A stretch of 13,053 nt of DNA from an uncultured Flavobacteriales bacterium (GCA_913057815.1 CAJXOV010000019.1:1-13053), one strand, 5' to 3'. Shown: positions 1-8,379, counted from the first letter of the stretch. Made by a program: numbers and translations. Notes: generated by a model not told the origin, from the letters alone.

Positions 1-23
1 TCGGAGATGTGTATAAGAGACAG
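1..23 (+). other. Nextera/Tn5 mosaic-end sequencing adapter (artefact)
   Basis: The first 23 bases contain the Tn5 mosaic end, which finishes in ...TAAGAGACAG at position 23. They are preceded by TCGG, matching the read-2 side of the Nextera adapter. This is library sequence, not genome, so the organism's DNA begins at 24. The same sequence occurs in inverted orientation at the other end of the window. Confidence 0.97.
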
Positions 24-886
24 GTTCTAGTATTTTAAATAAAAAGATCTATAATTTAGAAGGTGAAATTTCTAAGGACTTTCAGGTCGATGTTCTTTTT
101 GTATTAGAGTGCCAAGGCTATGATTCAATAGATGTCTCTATTCTTGGAAGCGGACCTATTCTGGGAGCATTATTAGTAGAATACTTAGATAAAGAAAACT
201 TCACATATGATGATTTATCTATTCGATTAAGAACTTATCATGAAGATGAAATGTTTGGCCCATTGAAAACTGAAATTCTAGCTAAGGAGAAATTGAGTCG
301 GCTTAATTTTACTGTTGAAAATTGGGATGTGGCACAGCGTATTTTTCTAAGTATTAATACTCATCTAAGCCACTTGAAATTGTTAAAAGTAGAACTCGAG
401 AAAAAAGAAAATGCGAATAGAAATTATCTTGAGGTATTTCAAAAGCTACATTCTAAGAAGGAAATATCTGTTTATGAATCCGGAGTAAATGTTTTTTCAC
501 TTCATGATAATTCAAATGTTTGTTCTACCTATGAAGAAGCACTCAATCAAGCCAAAATTAGGAATAAATCAATCTTATTGTTTTTCTCTGGTTATACTTG
601 TGTAAACGCCAAACGGATGGAGAATGACCTGTTTTGCAACGCTGAGATAAGTGAATGTCTACTAGAGAAGTTTATTCTTTTAGAACTCTATACAGATGAT
701 ATGAGATTGGAATCTGATGAAACTGATTCCACAATTACAAGAGGCAAAAGAAATAGTGAGCTAGAACTAGATTTATTAGGATTTAATAGGCAGCCCATAG
801 TTGTGATTTTAACTCAAAATGGAGAAGTAGAAAATTCACTAGGGTATACTCAGAAGAAAGATGCCTTTTGGGATTGGATTAAATAG
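24..886 (+). CDS. Thioredoxin-fold protein with a single-cysteine CVNA site, 5' truncated
   Basis: The frame is open from the first non-adapter base to the TAG at 886, so the ATG at 251 is only an internal methionine and the true start lies off the contig. About 287 residues are visible. The first 180 or so (ECQGYDSIDV..., then a charged helical stretch) match no family I recognise and show no membrane spans. The last 115 resemble the C-terminal thioredoxin domain of Bacteroidota DsbD-like proteins: NKSILLFFSGYTCVNAKRME, then LLELYTDDM, then a QP that fits the cis-proline position (RQPIVVIL) and GYTQKKDAFWDWIK. The usual CVNC motif is CVNA here (Cys codon 599-601, Ala codon 608-610). Only the nucleophilic cysteine remains, so ordinary dithiol chemistry is not expected. 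The gene ends 10 nt from the convergent regulator gene. The fold call is fairly safe; the function is not known. Confidence 0.8.
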
Positions 887-896
887 GAAGTGAATA

Positions 897-1646
897 TTAA
901 GCCGTTAATGCACAAAGGAAGTCACTCTTTTTTCTTCTCGAAACCAATACTTGAGTCCCGTCATCCATAAGAGCATAACCTCCATCTTCTTTTAGAAATT
1001 TCTTTACCAAACTTAGATTTACAATATGGCTTTGGTGAGTTCTAAAGAAATGTGATTCAGGTAATAAGTCTTCGTACTCTTTCATAGTTCTTGGAATAGT
1101 TATTCTTTCACCATTTTTAAGAAAGAAATGAGTGTAATTAGAATCAGATTCTAATCTTCTTATATCCTCTAAATCCAAGTAAGTTATTCCTTCCTGAGAA
1201 CGAAGAGTAAGTTTGTCAGAAGTGTGAGACTGATGTGGTGTCATCGCGTTTTTCAGTTGTTGAGTAGAAGAGAGCATGTCCATCACCTTAACTAGATTTT
1301 CAATGCTATACGGCTTCGTCAAATACATGGTATTTGATAACTCAAAAGCTTGAACTACCGGGTTGTTTTCTTCTAAAGTAAACACCACATCAGTAATCTC
1401 ACGGTTAATATTATTAACTATATTTTTTCCTTCTGTACCTACGGTTTCCATATCTATAAAAATTAGAGATGGAGCGTTAACGGCTATAACGTTTTGAGCT
1501 TCTTCTACAGTCTTAGCGTAAAAGATTAATTCCGTTCTTCTATAGTAACCACTTAATAGTGCTGAAAGAAGATTTCTTGAAGAACCATTCGTATCTAAAA
1601 TTAAGATTCTTTGAAGATTACTATTAGTGAAAGGAGCTATACTCAT
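897..1646 (-). CDS. LytTR-family response regulator (receiver + LytTR DNA-binding domain)
   Basis: This is a 249-residue two-domain regulator, counted from the preferred ATG at 1646. Residues 10-125 form a receiver domain: ILILDTNGSS (a single acidic residue where DD is usual), phospho-acceptor Asp in LIFIDME (Asp65), switch Thr in VVFTLEE (Thr90) and Lys in YLTKPY (Lys111). Residues about 144-249 form a LytTR domain (DLEDIRRLESDSNYTHFFL, then FFRTHQSHIVNLSLVKKF), which binds DNA through a beta-rich fold. The frame can be extended to a TTG at 1668-1670, but that TTG forms the end of the -7 box of a good promoter, so it is probably upstream of the transcript start. No sensor kinase gene is next to it, so it is an orphan or has a remote partner. 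The reduced acidic pocket may weaken Mg2+ binding and phosphorylation. Family assignment is firm; targets are unknown. Confidence 0.9.
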   Translation of the reverse strand: MSIAPFTNSNLQRILILDTNGSSRNLLSALLSGYYRRTELIFYAKTVEEAQNVIAVNAPSLIFIDMETVGTEGKNIVNNINREITDVVFTLEENNPVVQAFELSNTMYLTKPYSIENLVKVMDMLSSTQQLKNAMTPHQSHTSDKLTLRSQEGITYLDLEDIRRLESDSNYTHFFLKNGERITIPRTMKEYEDLLPESHFFRTHQSHIVNLSLVKKFLKEDGGYALMDDGTQVLVSRRKKSDFLCALTA

Positions 1647-1667
1647 GACGTTGGTTTTTGTGTGATA

Positions 1668-1698
1668 CAAATATCAGAATAGAGCTTCCTGCCCACAA
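1668..1698 (-). promoter_or_regulatory. Bacteroidota-type promoter for the LytTR regulator
   Basis: On the minus strand, TTG (1698-1696) is followed after 20 nt by GATATTTG (1675-1668), one mismatch from the -7 consensus TAnnTTTG. Transcription would start roughly 7 nt further on, giving a leader of about 15 nt before the ATG at 1646. This placement argues against the TTG at 1670-1668 being the start codon. Confidence 0.55.
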
Positions 1699-1726
1699 TA
1701 CGGTAATTGTATGAGATTAATAAGGC

Positions 1727-1748
1727 GTCTAGTACATTTGTATTAGAC
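1727..1748. repeat. Inverted repeat between the protease and regulator genes
   Basis: GTCTAgTAC (1727-1735) and GTAtTAGAC (1740-1748) form 9-nt arms with one non-Watson-Crick pair around a 4-nt ATTT loop. The element starts 10 nt past the stop of the subtilase gene in its direction of transcription, so it could be a weak terminator or a 3'-end stabilising hairpin. No U-run follows. It could alternatively be an operator for the regulator gene, about 30 nt upstream of that gene's -33 element. Confidence 0.45.
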
Positions 1749-1757
1749 CAAGAGTGA

Positions 1758-4700
1758 TTACCTTATAATGGTAACATGTCCTGTTAATTCTCTATTTAGT
1801 TGAGAGGTAGTTGTAGAATACTTCAATTGCCATGTATATATACCATCTTGAACCATATTCCTTTTATAAGTTCCACCCCACTTTTGACTAGGGTCAGTAG
1901 TTTCGAAAATAACTTCTCCCCATCTATCAAAGACTTGGAAGAAGTAATTATCAAAAGAACAAACAGTCTCAGGGCCGAATAGCTGATTAAGTCTATCAAA
2001 GTTAGGAGTGAAGGCATTTGGAATATAAACTTCACAATCACATTCTTCTACAGTAATATTTAGAGTATGTATAAAAACACCACATTCTTTGGTTTCACTC
2101 CACGTATAAATACCTGACTCTTGAGGCATGAGAAGATCACTAGAATTTCCATTATAAACCCACAAAGGTGATGTTTGATTAACTAGGCTCTCACCATAAC
2201 AAATAGATAATTCAGAGAAAGTATCCTGCTCATTAATAGTAATGTGTACTGTGTCTGCTGCGGAGCAATTGTCTAATTCTAATTCGGCTATAAGATCAAA
2301 TGAGTCATAAGCCGCTATTGATATTAGATTTTCATCTTGGTAGCTTATCGGCCAGTTAAAAGTTACGTTTTGCCAGTGGCTCGATGTATAACCAACTTCT
2401 AAATTAGAGTAATCACAAAAGGTTAAGGAGTCCTCATAAAAACTAAGATTGGCTTCTTCGATGGTAACTTGTATTGAATCAGAAAAACTGCATCCAGTCC
2501 AGGAGTCTGTGATATCTAAATAAATAGTTGTTGAGTTTGATAGAATTATGCTTTGCAATGCAGAGTTTGGATCTTCAAAAAGTTCCACAGGTGACCAGCT
2601 ATAGTTCCAAGATGAAATTTCAGTGTCTAATAATACAATTTCAGTGGTTTCACATGCCGAAATATCCTCGGGGAGTGCAATGGAAGGTGGTTCAAAAACG
2701 GTGACTAAAATGGAGTTAGTTAATGTGCCACAATCAATAGACATATCTAAAGAAACTTCATAGATTCCAGGTGAACTCCATGAAATAGGAGGAGGTGTTT
2801 CTCCTGTGAAACTAGAAATGGTAGAAGGCCCTTCGAAAGTCCATTCATACGAAACTGCTGTTTCATCAGTAGAAGATAGATTACTAAAATAAATTTCTGA
2901 ATTTAAACAGAAAGAACTTTCAGGCAGATAGGAAAGATTACAAGCTGATGAAGATTCGATTATTTCTAATTGAAGATTCAATGTATCTAAACACCCATTT
3001 TCTAAAACTCCGGTAATTAGTTCTACTGAATATAAGCCAGGGGTTTGATAGAAGTGGTTCATTAAATTCGAAGAGCCGAGCTCTTGGTTTCCATCTCCAA
3101 AATCCCAAGCCCAATAATCTAAACTGCTGCTTAAATTATTGGAAACCGTAAAGAGAACATTATCCAGTTCACATGGATTTATTTCATAAGAAACATTGAT
3201 ATCTATATCACATGGGAGAATTGAGTCAGCAGGTAAAATAGAGGAGCATAAAAAACCTTGATTGCTAACTACAATTTCTTCGGTGTATATTATGTCTGTG
3301 TAAGAGAAACCTGGAGAATTAATACTTAAGGTAAAATCTACATTATTAATTCCGGTAGCATCTTGAATAGAAACTGAAGACGTATTTACTTCACATATAT
3401 CATCTAATTCAGGAAATTTAAAAAGAACCATGTCATCTCCTCCGAATAAATTATTATCCTGAATAGTAGCCACTCCCACCATAGAGTTCTCTATGTACTG
3501 TAAAGTGTTTCCTGCTATTGAAACTATATCATCAGTTGTAGATCCAAAAGTTACTGTTTCTACTAAGTCTCCCTGTTCAGTAATTTCCATCAAGAATAAA
3601 TCTGAATTTGGTAAATCACTATTAGTACTCCCTAATAAGACTAAATTTTCTCCATTAAATATTATATCAGCTAAAAATTCGGTTCCATTTCCTCCGATAA
3701 TCTTAGACCAAATTGTATTTCCTTCTAAATCTAATTTTACAAGAAGCGCGTCATTTTGTCCGAAAGTATTCTGGTTGGTGAATCCTGTAATGTAATAGAA
3801 ATCATTTATAGTTCTACTGCTGCCAAAGTTTACAGTTCCGCTTCCAGTATCTATAATTTTAGACCATAGTAAATCACCTGCCGAGTTAAGTTTTATAGCA
3901 GCACCACTGGTAACACCTGGAGTGTAAGATTCATACTTACCTACTGCTAGAATATCATCGTTAGAGTCTACTTGAAGACCATGTAAAAATTCATTGTTCT
4001 GCCCACCTATTCTTCTGCTCCAAAGTAAATCACCCGCAGGAGTAGATTTTACCACATACATATCATTTCCACCAAAAGTACCTGAGGAATTAGTTACCCC
4101 ACCTATAAGAATATCTCCATTGCTATCTATAGAGGATTCTCTAGGGTAGTCAGCAGTTCCGCCTCCAAAAGATTTTACATTGAGAATATTACCGCTAAGG
4201 TCAAGTGTCATTAAGTACGTTTGGTTAGTGGGCGGTCCTCCATCATAACCGACTACTTTAATCTCGTCTCCCACTAAATGCGCTGTCCGAGCTATTCCAT
4301 ACTCGTTTGTATTGTATAATTTTTCCCAGAGTAATACGCCACATTCATTTACCAGAGCTATATAATTTCTGAAATTAGAAGGGCCGAGAGTCTTTCTTCC
4401 AAGGATTAAATATCCATGATTAGGTAAGTAGCATATTCCATGAGCGAGGTCATCCACTTCAGTTCCTAGGTATTTCATGAAGGAAGATTCGGAACCTTCG
4501 CAGATTAAGTCTTCTGAGCTGATTACTTCAATGGTTGCTAATCCACTAAAATTCCCTGAGCATTGACTGTCCGAAAAGTTGGTGATTTCGAATTCTGTAG
4601 TGCTATTAACCTGAAAAATTTCAGAAAAATCATAGTCCATAATTCCGGAATAACTGTATGAGTTTGAGCCATCAAAAAGGGTAATAGAAAAAGGAGGATT

Positions 4701-6239
4701 TCCTTCTAAATTTAAAATGACAGATCCATATCCTCCCGAAAAAACTTGCGAGTTTCCGCTAATGACTGCACTTGGAGGAGAAACGGTGATATAACCATTG
4801 ACAGATTCAAAATCGGAATCGAAACCATCTGTAATTTGAAGAGAAACTGAATAAACACCTTCTGAAGGGTATTCTATTAAAGGAAACTGCTCTGAAGAAG
4901 TAGCTGGTACGCCACCTTCAAATGTCCATTCATAAGTCAAACTGTTTCCGTATGAATAATTGAAGAATTGAATTTCATTTCCTACACATATTTGAGTAAA
5001 ATCAGAGTTGAATTCTGCGTTGAGTTCTGTTATGCATTGCAACGCGGCCAAGGCATTTATTCTTCCAGCTCCTACATCATTTTGAAAGGATCCATTTACA
5101 GGGTCGGCTGAATAAAGAAGGCAATATTCTATTTCTTCAGCAGAAGCCAATGGTTGAGCACTCTTCATTAAGGCAATTAATCCGGCTGTCAAAGGTCCAG
5201 ACATAGAAGTTCCGCTCATACTTTGGTAATCACCAGGAAGACCATAAACAGAACTCATAATGTCAGAGCCGGGAGCTGCTATATCCACAGTAGCACCAAA
5301 ATTAGAGAATCCTGATTTTTCATCATTTTGGTCTGTAGATGCCACGGAAATTACATTTTCATAAGATGCTGGATACATGGGTAAACTAGAACTGCTGTTT
5401 CCTGCTGATGCTACACATATGATACCTTCTTCAGCTGCAGCATTAAATAAATCTTGATAAACTTGAGAGTATAGTGCTCCACCCCACGACATGTTAATGA
5501 CATCCACACCCATGGCTATGGCATAGTCTATAGCTTGAATAGTGTTTGATAACCCACCTGTTGAGCTTTGACCAATCTTGATTGGTAATACTCGAGCATT
5601 GGCCGAAATAGAAGAGATGCCTTCTGCATTATGAGTGACTCCAGCTGCTATTCCAGAAACATGAGTTCCGTGAGTTAAATTTACCAAGCCATCATACGGT
5701 GCGGCATCATTATCTCCATCTGCAAAATCCCAACCTACATAATCATCTATAAAACCATTTCCATCATCGTCTATGTTATTCCCTGGTGTTTCTAAAGAGT
5801 TATACCAGATGTTATTAGCTAGGTCAGGATGATTGATGTCAACAGCATCATCTATTATTCCAATTAAAACATCTGAGGCATCGTTGTCAATCTCCCAAGC
5901 AGCCTCTGCTTGGATTAAGTCAAGATGATATGAGTTATTAGAATAATCATTTGGAGTCCAAAACAATTTCACTTCAGGAGCTATTTCAAGCAATGAATAT
6001 TCAATGTCTACTAAAAGTGATTTTACCGTTTCTATTGACGACTCTTGATTTAATTCCAGAACATAAACGTCCTGTAAAACCTTATTAATGAAAGGAGATT
6101 CAAATGATTTAACTAAAGGGTTTGAGGCTAGATGAGTTAGTGTAGCATTTGGAGTTGATTTCACGAAGAAAGTACTCGATTTTTGACCGAATACCGTAAT
6201 CGAAAAGAATATAGTTAGTATGAATAGTAAAACTTTCAT
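1758..6239 (-). CDS. Secreted S8 subtilase with PKD, beta-propeller-like repeats and CHU_C (T9SS type B) sorting domain
   Basis: The product has 1493 residues. A signal peptide (residues 1-19, ...FFSITVFGQ) is followed by a likely prodomain (about 20-105). The subtilase domain (about 115-400) has an intact triad: Asp130 in IIDDAVD, His190 in THGTHVSG, Ser345 in GTSMSGP. The oxyanion Asn281 (ASAGNSS) and a Ca-binding-like DDDGNGFIDD loop (157-166) are also present. A PKD domain (about 408-487) and a beta-rich segment (490-573) follow. Residues about 595-945 hold propeller-like repeats every 50 or so residues, marked by LLWSK/LLWSRRIGG at Trp638, 740, 792 and 844. More PKD/Ig-like modules (YWAWDFGDG at 1042-1050, SYEWTFEGP at 1130-1138) run to about 1398. 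The CHU_C domain (1402-1493, VYIPNAFTPN..., FDRWGEVIFETTDP) marks export by T9SS. It departs from the usual TPNGDGLND, having TPNFDRLNQ. The protein is predicted to be cell-surface or secreted. Substrate unknown. Confidence 0.95.
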   Translation of the reverse strand: MKVLLFILTIFFSITVFGQKSSTFFVKSTPNATLTHLASNPLVKSFESPFINKVLQDVYVLELNQESSIETVKSLLVDIEYSLLEIAPEVKLFWTPNDYSNNSYHLDLIQAEAAWEIDNDASDVLIGIIDDAVDINHPDLANNIWYNSLETPGNNIDDDGNGFIDDYVGWDFADGDNDAAPYDGLVNLTHGTHVSGIAAGVTHNAEGISSISANARVLPIKIGQSSTGGLSNTIQAIDYAIAMGVDVINMSWGGALYSQVYQDLFNAAAEEGIICVASAGNSSSSLPMYPASYENVISVASTDQNDEKSGFSNFGATVDIAAPGSDIMSSVYGLPGDYQSMSGTSMSGPLTAGLIALMKSAQPLASAEEIEYCLLYSADPVNGSFQNDVGAGRINALAALQCITELNAEFNSDFTQICVGNEIQFFNYSYGNSLTYEWTFEGGVPATSSEQFPLIEYPSEGVYSVSLQITDGFDSDFESVNGYITVSPPSAVISGNSQVFSGGYGSVILNLEGNPPFSITLFDGSNSYSYSGIMDYDFSEIFQVNSTTEFEITNFSDSQCSGNFSGLATIEVISSEDLICEGSESSFMKYLGTEVDDLAHGICYLPNHGYLILGRKTLGPSNFRNYIALVNECGVLLWEKLYNTNEYGIARTAHLVGDEIKVVGYDGGPPTNQTYLMTLDLSGNILNVKSFGGGTADYPRESSIDSNGDILIGGVTNSSGTFGGNDMYVVKSTPAGDLLWSRRIGGQNNEFLHGLQVDSNDDILAVGKYESYTPGVTSGAAIKLNSAGDLLWSKIIDTGSGTVNFGSSRTINDFYYITGFTNQNTFGQNDALLVKLDLEGNTIWSKIIGGNGTEFLADIIFNGENLVLLGSTNSDLPNSDLFLMEITEQGDLVETVTFGSTTDDIVSIAGNTLQYIENSMVGVATIQDNNLFGGDDMVLFKFPELDDICEVNTSSVSIQDATGINNVDFTLSINSPGFSYTDIIYTEEIVVSNQGFLCSSILPADSILPCDIDINVSYEINPCELDNVLFTVSNNLSSSLDYWAWDFGDGNQELGSSNLMNHFYQTPGLYSVELITGVLENGCLDTLNLQLEIIESSSACNLSYLPESSFCLNSEIYFSNLSSTDETAVSYEWTFEGPSTISSFTGETPPPISWSSPGIYEVSLDMSIDCGTLTNSILVTVFEPPSIALPEDISACETTEIVLLDTEISSWNYSWSPVELFEDPNSALQSIILSNSTTIYLDITDSWTGCSFSDSIQVTIEEANLSFYEDSLTFCDYSNLEVGYTSSHWQNVTFNWPISYQDENLISIAAYDSFDLIAELELDNCSAADTVHITINEQDTFSELSICYGESLVNQTSPLWVYNGNSSDLLMPQESGIYTWSETKECGVFIHTLNITVEECDCEVYIPNAFTPNFDRLNQLFGPETVCSFDNYFFQVFDRWGEVIFETTDPSQKWGGTYKRNMVQDGIYTWQLKYSTTTSQLNRELTGHVTIIR

Positions 6240-6337
6240 TTTGATAAGTCTCTCGAAGATAATACATTTTGAAAATCAGAAGGTTGTATGATGATTAAAA
6301 TAAATATCAATTTCATGCTCAGTAGTAAATGCCGAAC

Positions 6338-6345
6338 TATCTTTG
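6338..6345 (+). promoter_or_regulatory. -7 promoter element for the M16 peptidase gene
   Basis: TATCTTTG is an exact match to the Bacteroidota -7 consensus TAnnTTTG, 18 nt before the ATG at 6364. The -33 position has ATG (6315-6317) instead of TTG at 20-nt spacing, a two-of-three match. A start near 6352 would leave a very short leader. In the same divergent gap (6240-6363) I found no comparable element for the subtilase gene on the minus strand. Confidence 0.5.
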
Positions 6346-6363
6346 GCTTTCTAATTAACCTGA

Positions 6364-7587
6364 ATGGAGTTTCACACATTTTCTTTATCGAACGGACTAA
6401 GAGTTATATTTAAAAGAACTGACAGGCCTGTCAGTCACTGTGGTATAGTTATTAATGCAGGCTCTAGAGATGAGAAAGTTGGCCAAGAGGGCTTAGCCCA
6501 TTACATTGAACATTGTATTTTTAAGGGAACTAAAAAGAGAAAGACCTATCACATTCTAAGTAGGTTAGATAATGTAGGTGGTGAAATAAATGCGTACACT
6601 GGTAAAGAGGATACCTGGATCTATGGAAGTTTTTTGAATGAATACCTCGACCGTTCTCTGGAGCTTATATCTGATATAGTATTGAACTCTACTTTTCCTC
6701 AAAAGGAAATAGAAAAAGAGAAAGATGTAATCATTGATGAAATCAGCAGTTATAAAGACAGTCCTGGAGAACAAATATTCGATGATTTTGAAGAACTGAT
6801 TTTTGAGAATCATTCCTTAGGAAATCCAGTGCTTGGCTCTGAAGAATCTGTGGCTAAATTAACTAGAGATCATATTTTAAATTTTATTGAAAAACATTAT
6901 TGTGCTGAGCATATGGTCTTAAGTGTAGTAGGGAATTACACGGTATCTAAAGTTAAAAAGTTAGCAGAAAAGTATTTCGAAGCCGTTAAAAGCGCAAGTG
7001 CTATAAAAGAGAAAAGAGAAAAGTTTAAGATTTATAAGCCCTCAGATATTCAAATAGAAATGGATACGCACCAAGTCCATTATATAGCTGGGGGAATAGC
7101 TTATTCTAGCGCTGATCATAGAAGAACTGCTCTTCATCTTATGAATAATTATTTAGGAGGTCCCGCTATGAATAGTCTTTTAAATCTGGAGATTCGTGAA
7201 AAGCATGGAATAGCCTATAATATTGAAAGTAGCTACCAACCCTATAGTGATACCGGTGTTTTTGAGATTTACCTCGGGACAGATGAAAAGATGTTCGAGA
7301 AGAGTAAAAAGCTCGTAGAAAAACAATTGAAAAAGCTTAGAGAAAATAAACTTGGAGTTAATCAGCTTCAAACTGCTAAAAACCAAGTCCTAGGTCAAAT
7401 TGCTCTTGCTCAGGAAAGCGGAGTAGGCACTATGATGGGCTTAGGAACGAGTTATCTTTTTTATGATAGAGTAGATACTTTGGCTGAGGTTTTTGATAGA
7501 ATTAACAAAGTTACTTCGGAAGATGTATTGGCAGTAGCTAATGAAGTATTGGAAACTTCCACATTTAGCTCAATTACCTATTTATAA
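6364..7587 (+). CDS. M16 family zinc metallopeptidase (pitrilysin/processing-peptidase-like)
   Basis: The product has 407 residues, close to the 410-430 usual for single-unit M16B peptidases. The inverted zinc motif HxxEH is intact (His46-Tyr-Ile-Glu49-His50 in GLAHYIEHCIFKGT). The third ligand is probably Glu126 in KDVIIDEISSY, 77 residues after Glu49 as expected for the family. The C-terminal half carries the second M16 domain with REKHGIAYNIES (278-289), including the Arg and Tyr characteristic of that half. There is no signal peptide or membrane span, so it should act in the cytoplasm, presumably as a dimer cleaving peptides or small proteins as M16B enzymes do. It is divergent from the subtilase gene and has its own promoter element and a strong downstream terminator, so it is probably monocistronic. 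Family call is firm; physiological substrate unknown. Confidence 0.94.
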   Translation: MEFHTFSLSNGLRVIFKRTDRPVSHCGIVINAGSRDEKVGQEGLAHYIEHCIFKGTKKRKTYHILSRLDNVGGEINAYTGKEDTWIYGSFLNEYLDRSLELISDIVLNSTFPQKEIEKEKDVIIDEISSYKDSPGEQIFDDFEELIFENHSLGNPVLGSEESVAKLTRDHILNFIEKHYCAEHMVLSVVGNYTVSKVKKLAEKYFEAVKSASAIKEKREKFKIYKPSDIQIEMDTHQVHYIAGGIAYSSADHRRTALHLMNNYLGGPAMNSLLNLEIREKHGIAYNIESSYQPYSDTGVFEIYLGTDEKMFEKSKKLVEKQLKKLRENKLGVNQLQTAKNQVLGQIALAQESGVGTMMGLGTSYLFYDRVDTLAEVFDRINKVTSEDVLAVANEVLETSTFSSITYL

Positions 7588-7592
7588 TAAAA

Positions 7593-7624
7593 ATGCCCTT
7601 CGCAGCTGAGCTACTAAAGGGCAT
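7593..7624. terminator. Bidirectional intrinsic terminator
   Basis: ATGCCCTT (7593-7600) and AAGGGCAT (7617-7624) form a perfect 8-bp stem around a 16-nt loop that includes AGCTGAGCT. On the plus strand a T-rich tract (CTTTT) follows at once. On the minus strand the stem is followed by TTTTTATTAT. It lies just past the M16 gene and 28 nt beyond the end of the convergent lipoprotein gene, so it can serve both. Confidence 0.85.
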
Positions 7625-7652
7625 CTTTTAAGACAAATTATCACTTGATATT

Positions 7653-8204
7653 TTAATCCACTTGTTTGAACTTAGGAGTCCCTTCTGGAGCTCTTTCAGT
7701 TATAGTGGCTTTTTTCATTTTTATTTCGAATTTTCCAGTACTTGAATTTTCTCCAGTAATAGTAAAACTTCCATCTGCTTCAGGTGTTCTGTAACAGTTA
7801 CACTCTTCCCACTCTTCAGTATAAAATCCATTTTCATTACATACCATTAGTAGAAATGTATCTGAGCCATGAGCTCCAGGTTCTCCATAATTACCACCAG
7901 GGGAACCATGATTCGAATAAAGTGTATATGTTCCGTACCAATATTCGTAAGGGTTAATGAAATATTCGAATTCATATGTACCTCTTTCAGTTCTGTACAT
8001 TTCTCCAAAAAACGGGTTATTAGGAACATTTGGGTTATCATCCCAATAGCTATATGGTGGAGAGTGATCGTAGTCTATTCCATAATAAACTTTTCCATCA
8101 TTCCCTCTAGGGCCTTGATCTACTATAGTTATGCAGCTAGCTAAGAATGTACTTACTAAAGCTACTAAAAACATAGATCTTAAAAGATTCGTTGAATTTT
8201 TCAT
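7653..8204 (-). CDS. Small predicted lipoprotein with collagen-like glycine triplets
   Basis: The product has 183 residues. The N-terminus MKNSTNLLRSMFLVALVSTFLASC is a lipoprotein signal with lipobox LASC, so Cys24 would be lipidated. Soon after the anchor comes QGPRGNDGK (30-38), a short run of Gly-X-Y triplets, and a second glycine-rich patch GSPGGNYGEPGAHG lies at 100-113. The body is rich in Tyr, Trp, Pro and Asn (for example FINPYEYWYGTYTLY, 82-96) and has three further cysteines (122, 135, 137; ECNC). The C-terminal part (145-183) is a basic beta-like segment (GKFEIKMKKATITERAPEG). Short lipoproteins that begin with a G-x-x-G-x-D-G stretch are common in Bacteroidota, but I do not recognise a characterised family and assign no function. 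It is convergent with the M16 gene and shares its terminator. Confidence 0.8.
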   Translation of the reverse strand: MKNSTNLLRSMFLVALVSTFLASCITIVDQGPRGNDGKVYYGIDYDHSPPYSYWDDNPNVPNNPFFGEMYRTERGTYEFEYFINPYEYWYGTYTLYSNHGSPGGNYGEPGAHGSDTFLLMVCNENGFYTEEWEECNCYRTPEADGSFTITGENSSTGKFEIKMKKATITERAPEGTPKFKQVD

Positions 8205-8379
8205 GATGTTTGATTTTAAAGTTGTTAATGGAGATTAATCCAATAGCGTGCCAAAATAAAAGGACTCGATTAAGGCGCTGAAAATCAAGGGGTAATTTAG
8301 GTTGGGTGAATTGCAATTATTACCGAAACTTTTAGTGATTACTTCCGTACAAAGAAAGACCTAAACAATACACTTAACC
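8205..8379. other. Divergent intergenic region, no confident promoter
   Basis: These 175 bp separate the lipoprotein gene (minus) from the 96-residue gene (plus), so promoters for both should lie here. I found no exact TAnnTTTG with a spaced TTG on either strand. The best minus-strand candidate, TTATTTTG, lacks a suitably spaced TTG. No RNA gene or long repeat is visible. Confidence 0.4.

Noticed and set aside
251..886. ATG at 251 as start of the thioredoxin-like gene
   Set aside because: The same frame is open without a stop back to the adapter and reads as ordinary protein (DVLFVLECQGYDSIDV...), so 251 is internal.
1647..1670. TTG start of the LytTR regulator giving eight more residues
   Set aside because: The TTG is the end of a -7 promoter box, and the receiver domain needs nothing before the ATG at 1646.
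3493..3795. 100-codon plus-strand frame inside the subtilase gene
   Set aside because: It is antisense to the propeller repeats of a clearly coding minus-strand frame, and its composition reflects the reverse of that repeat.
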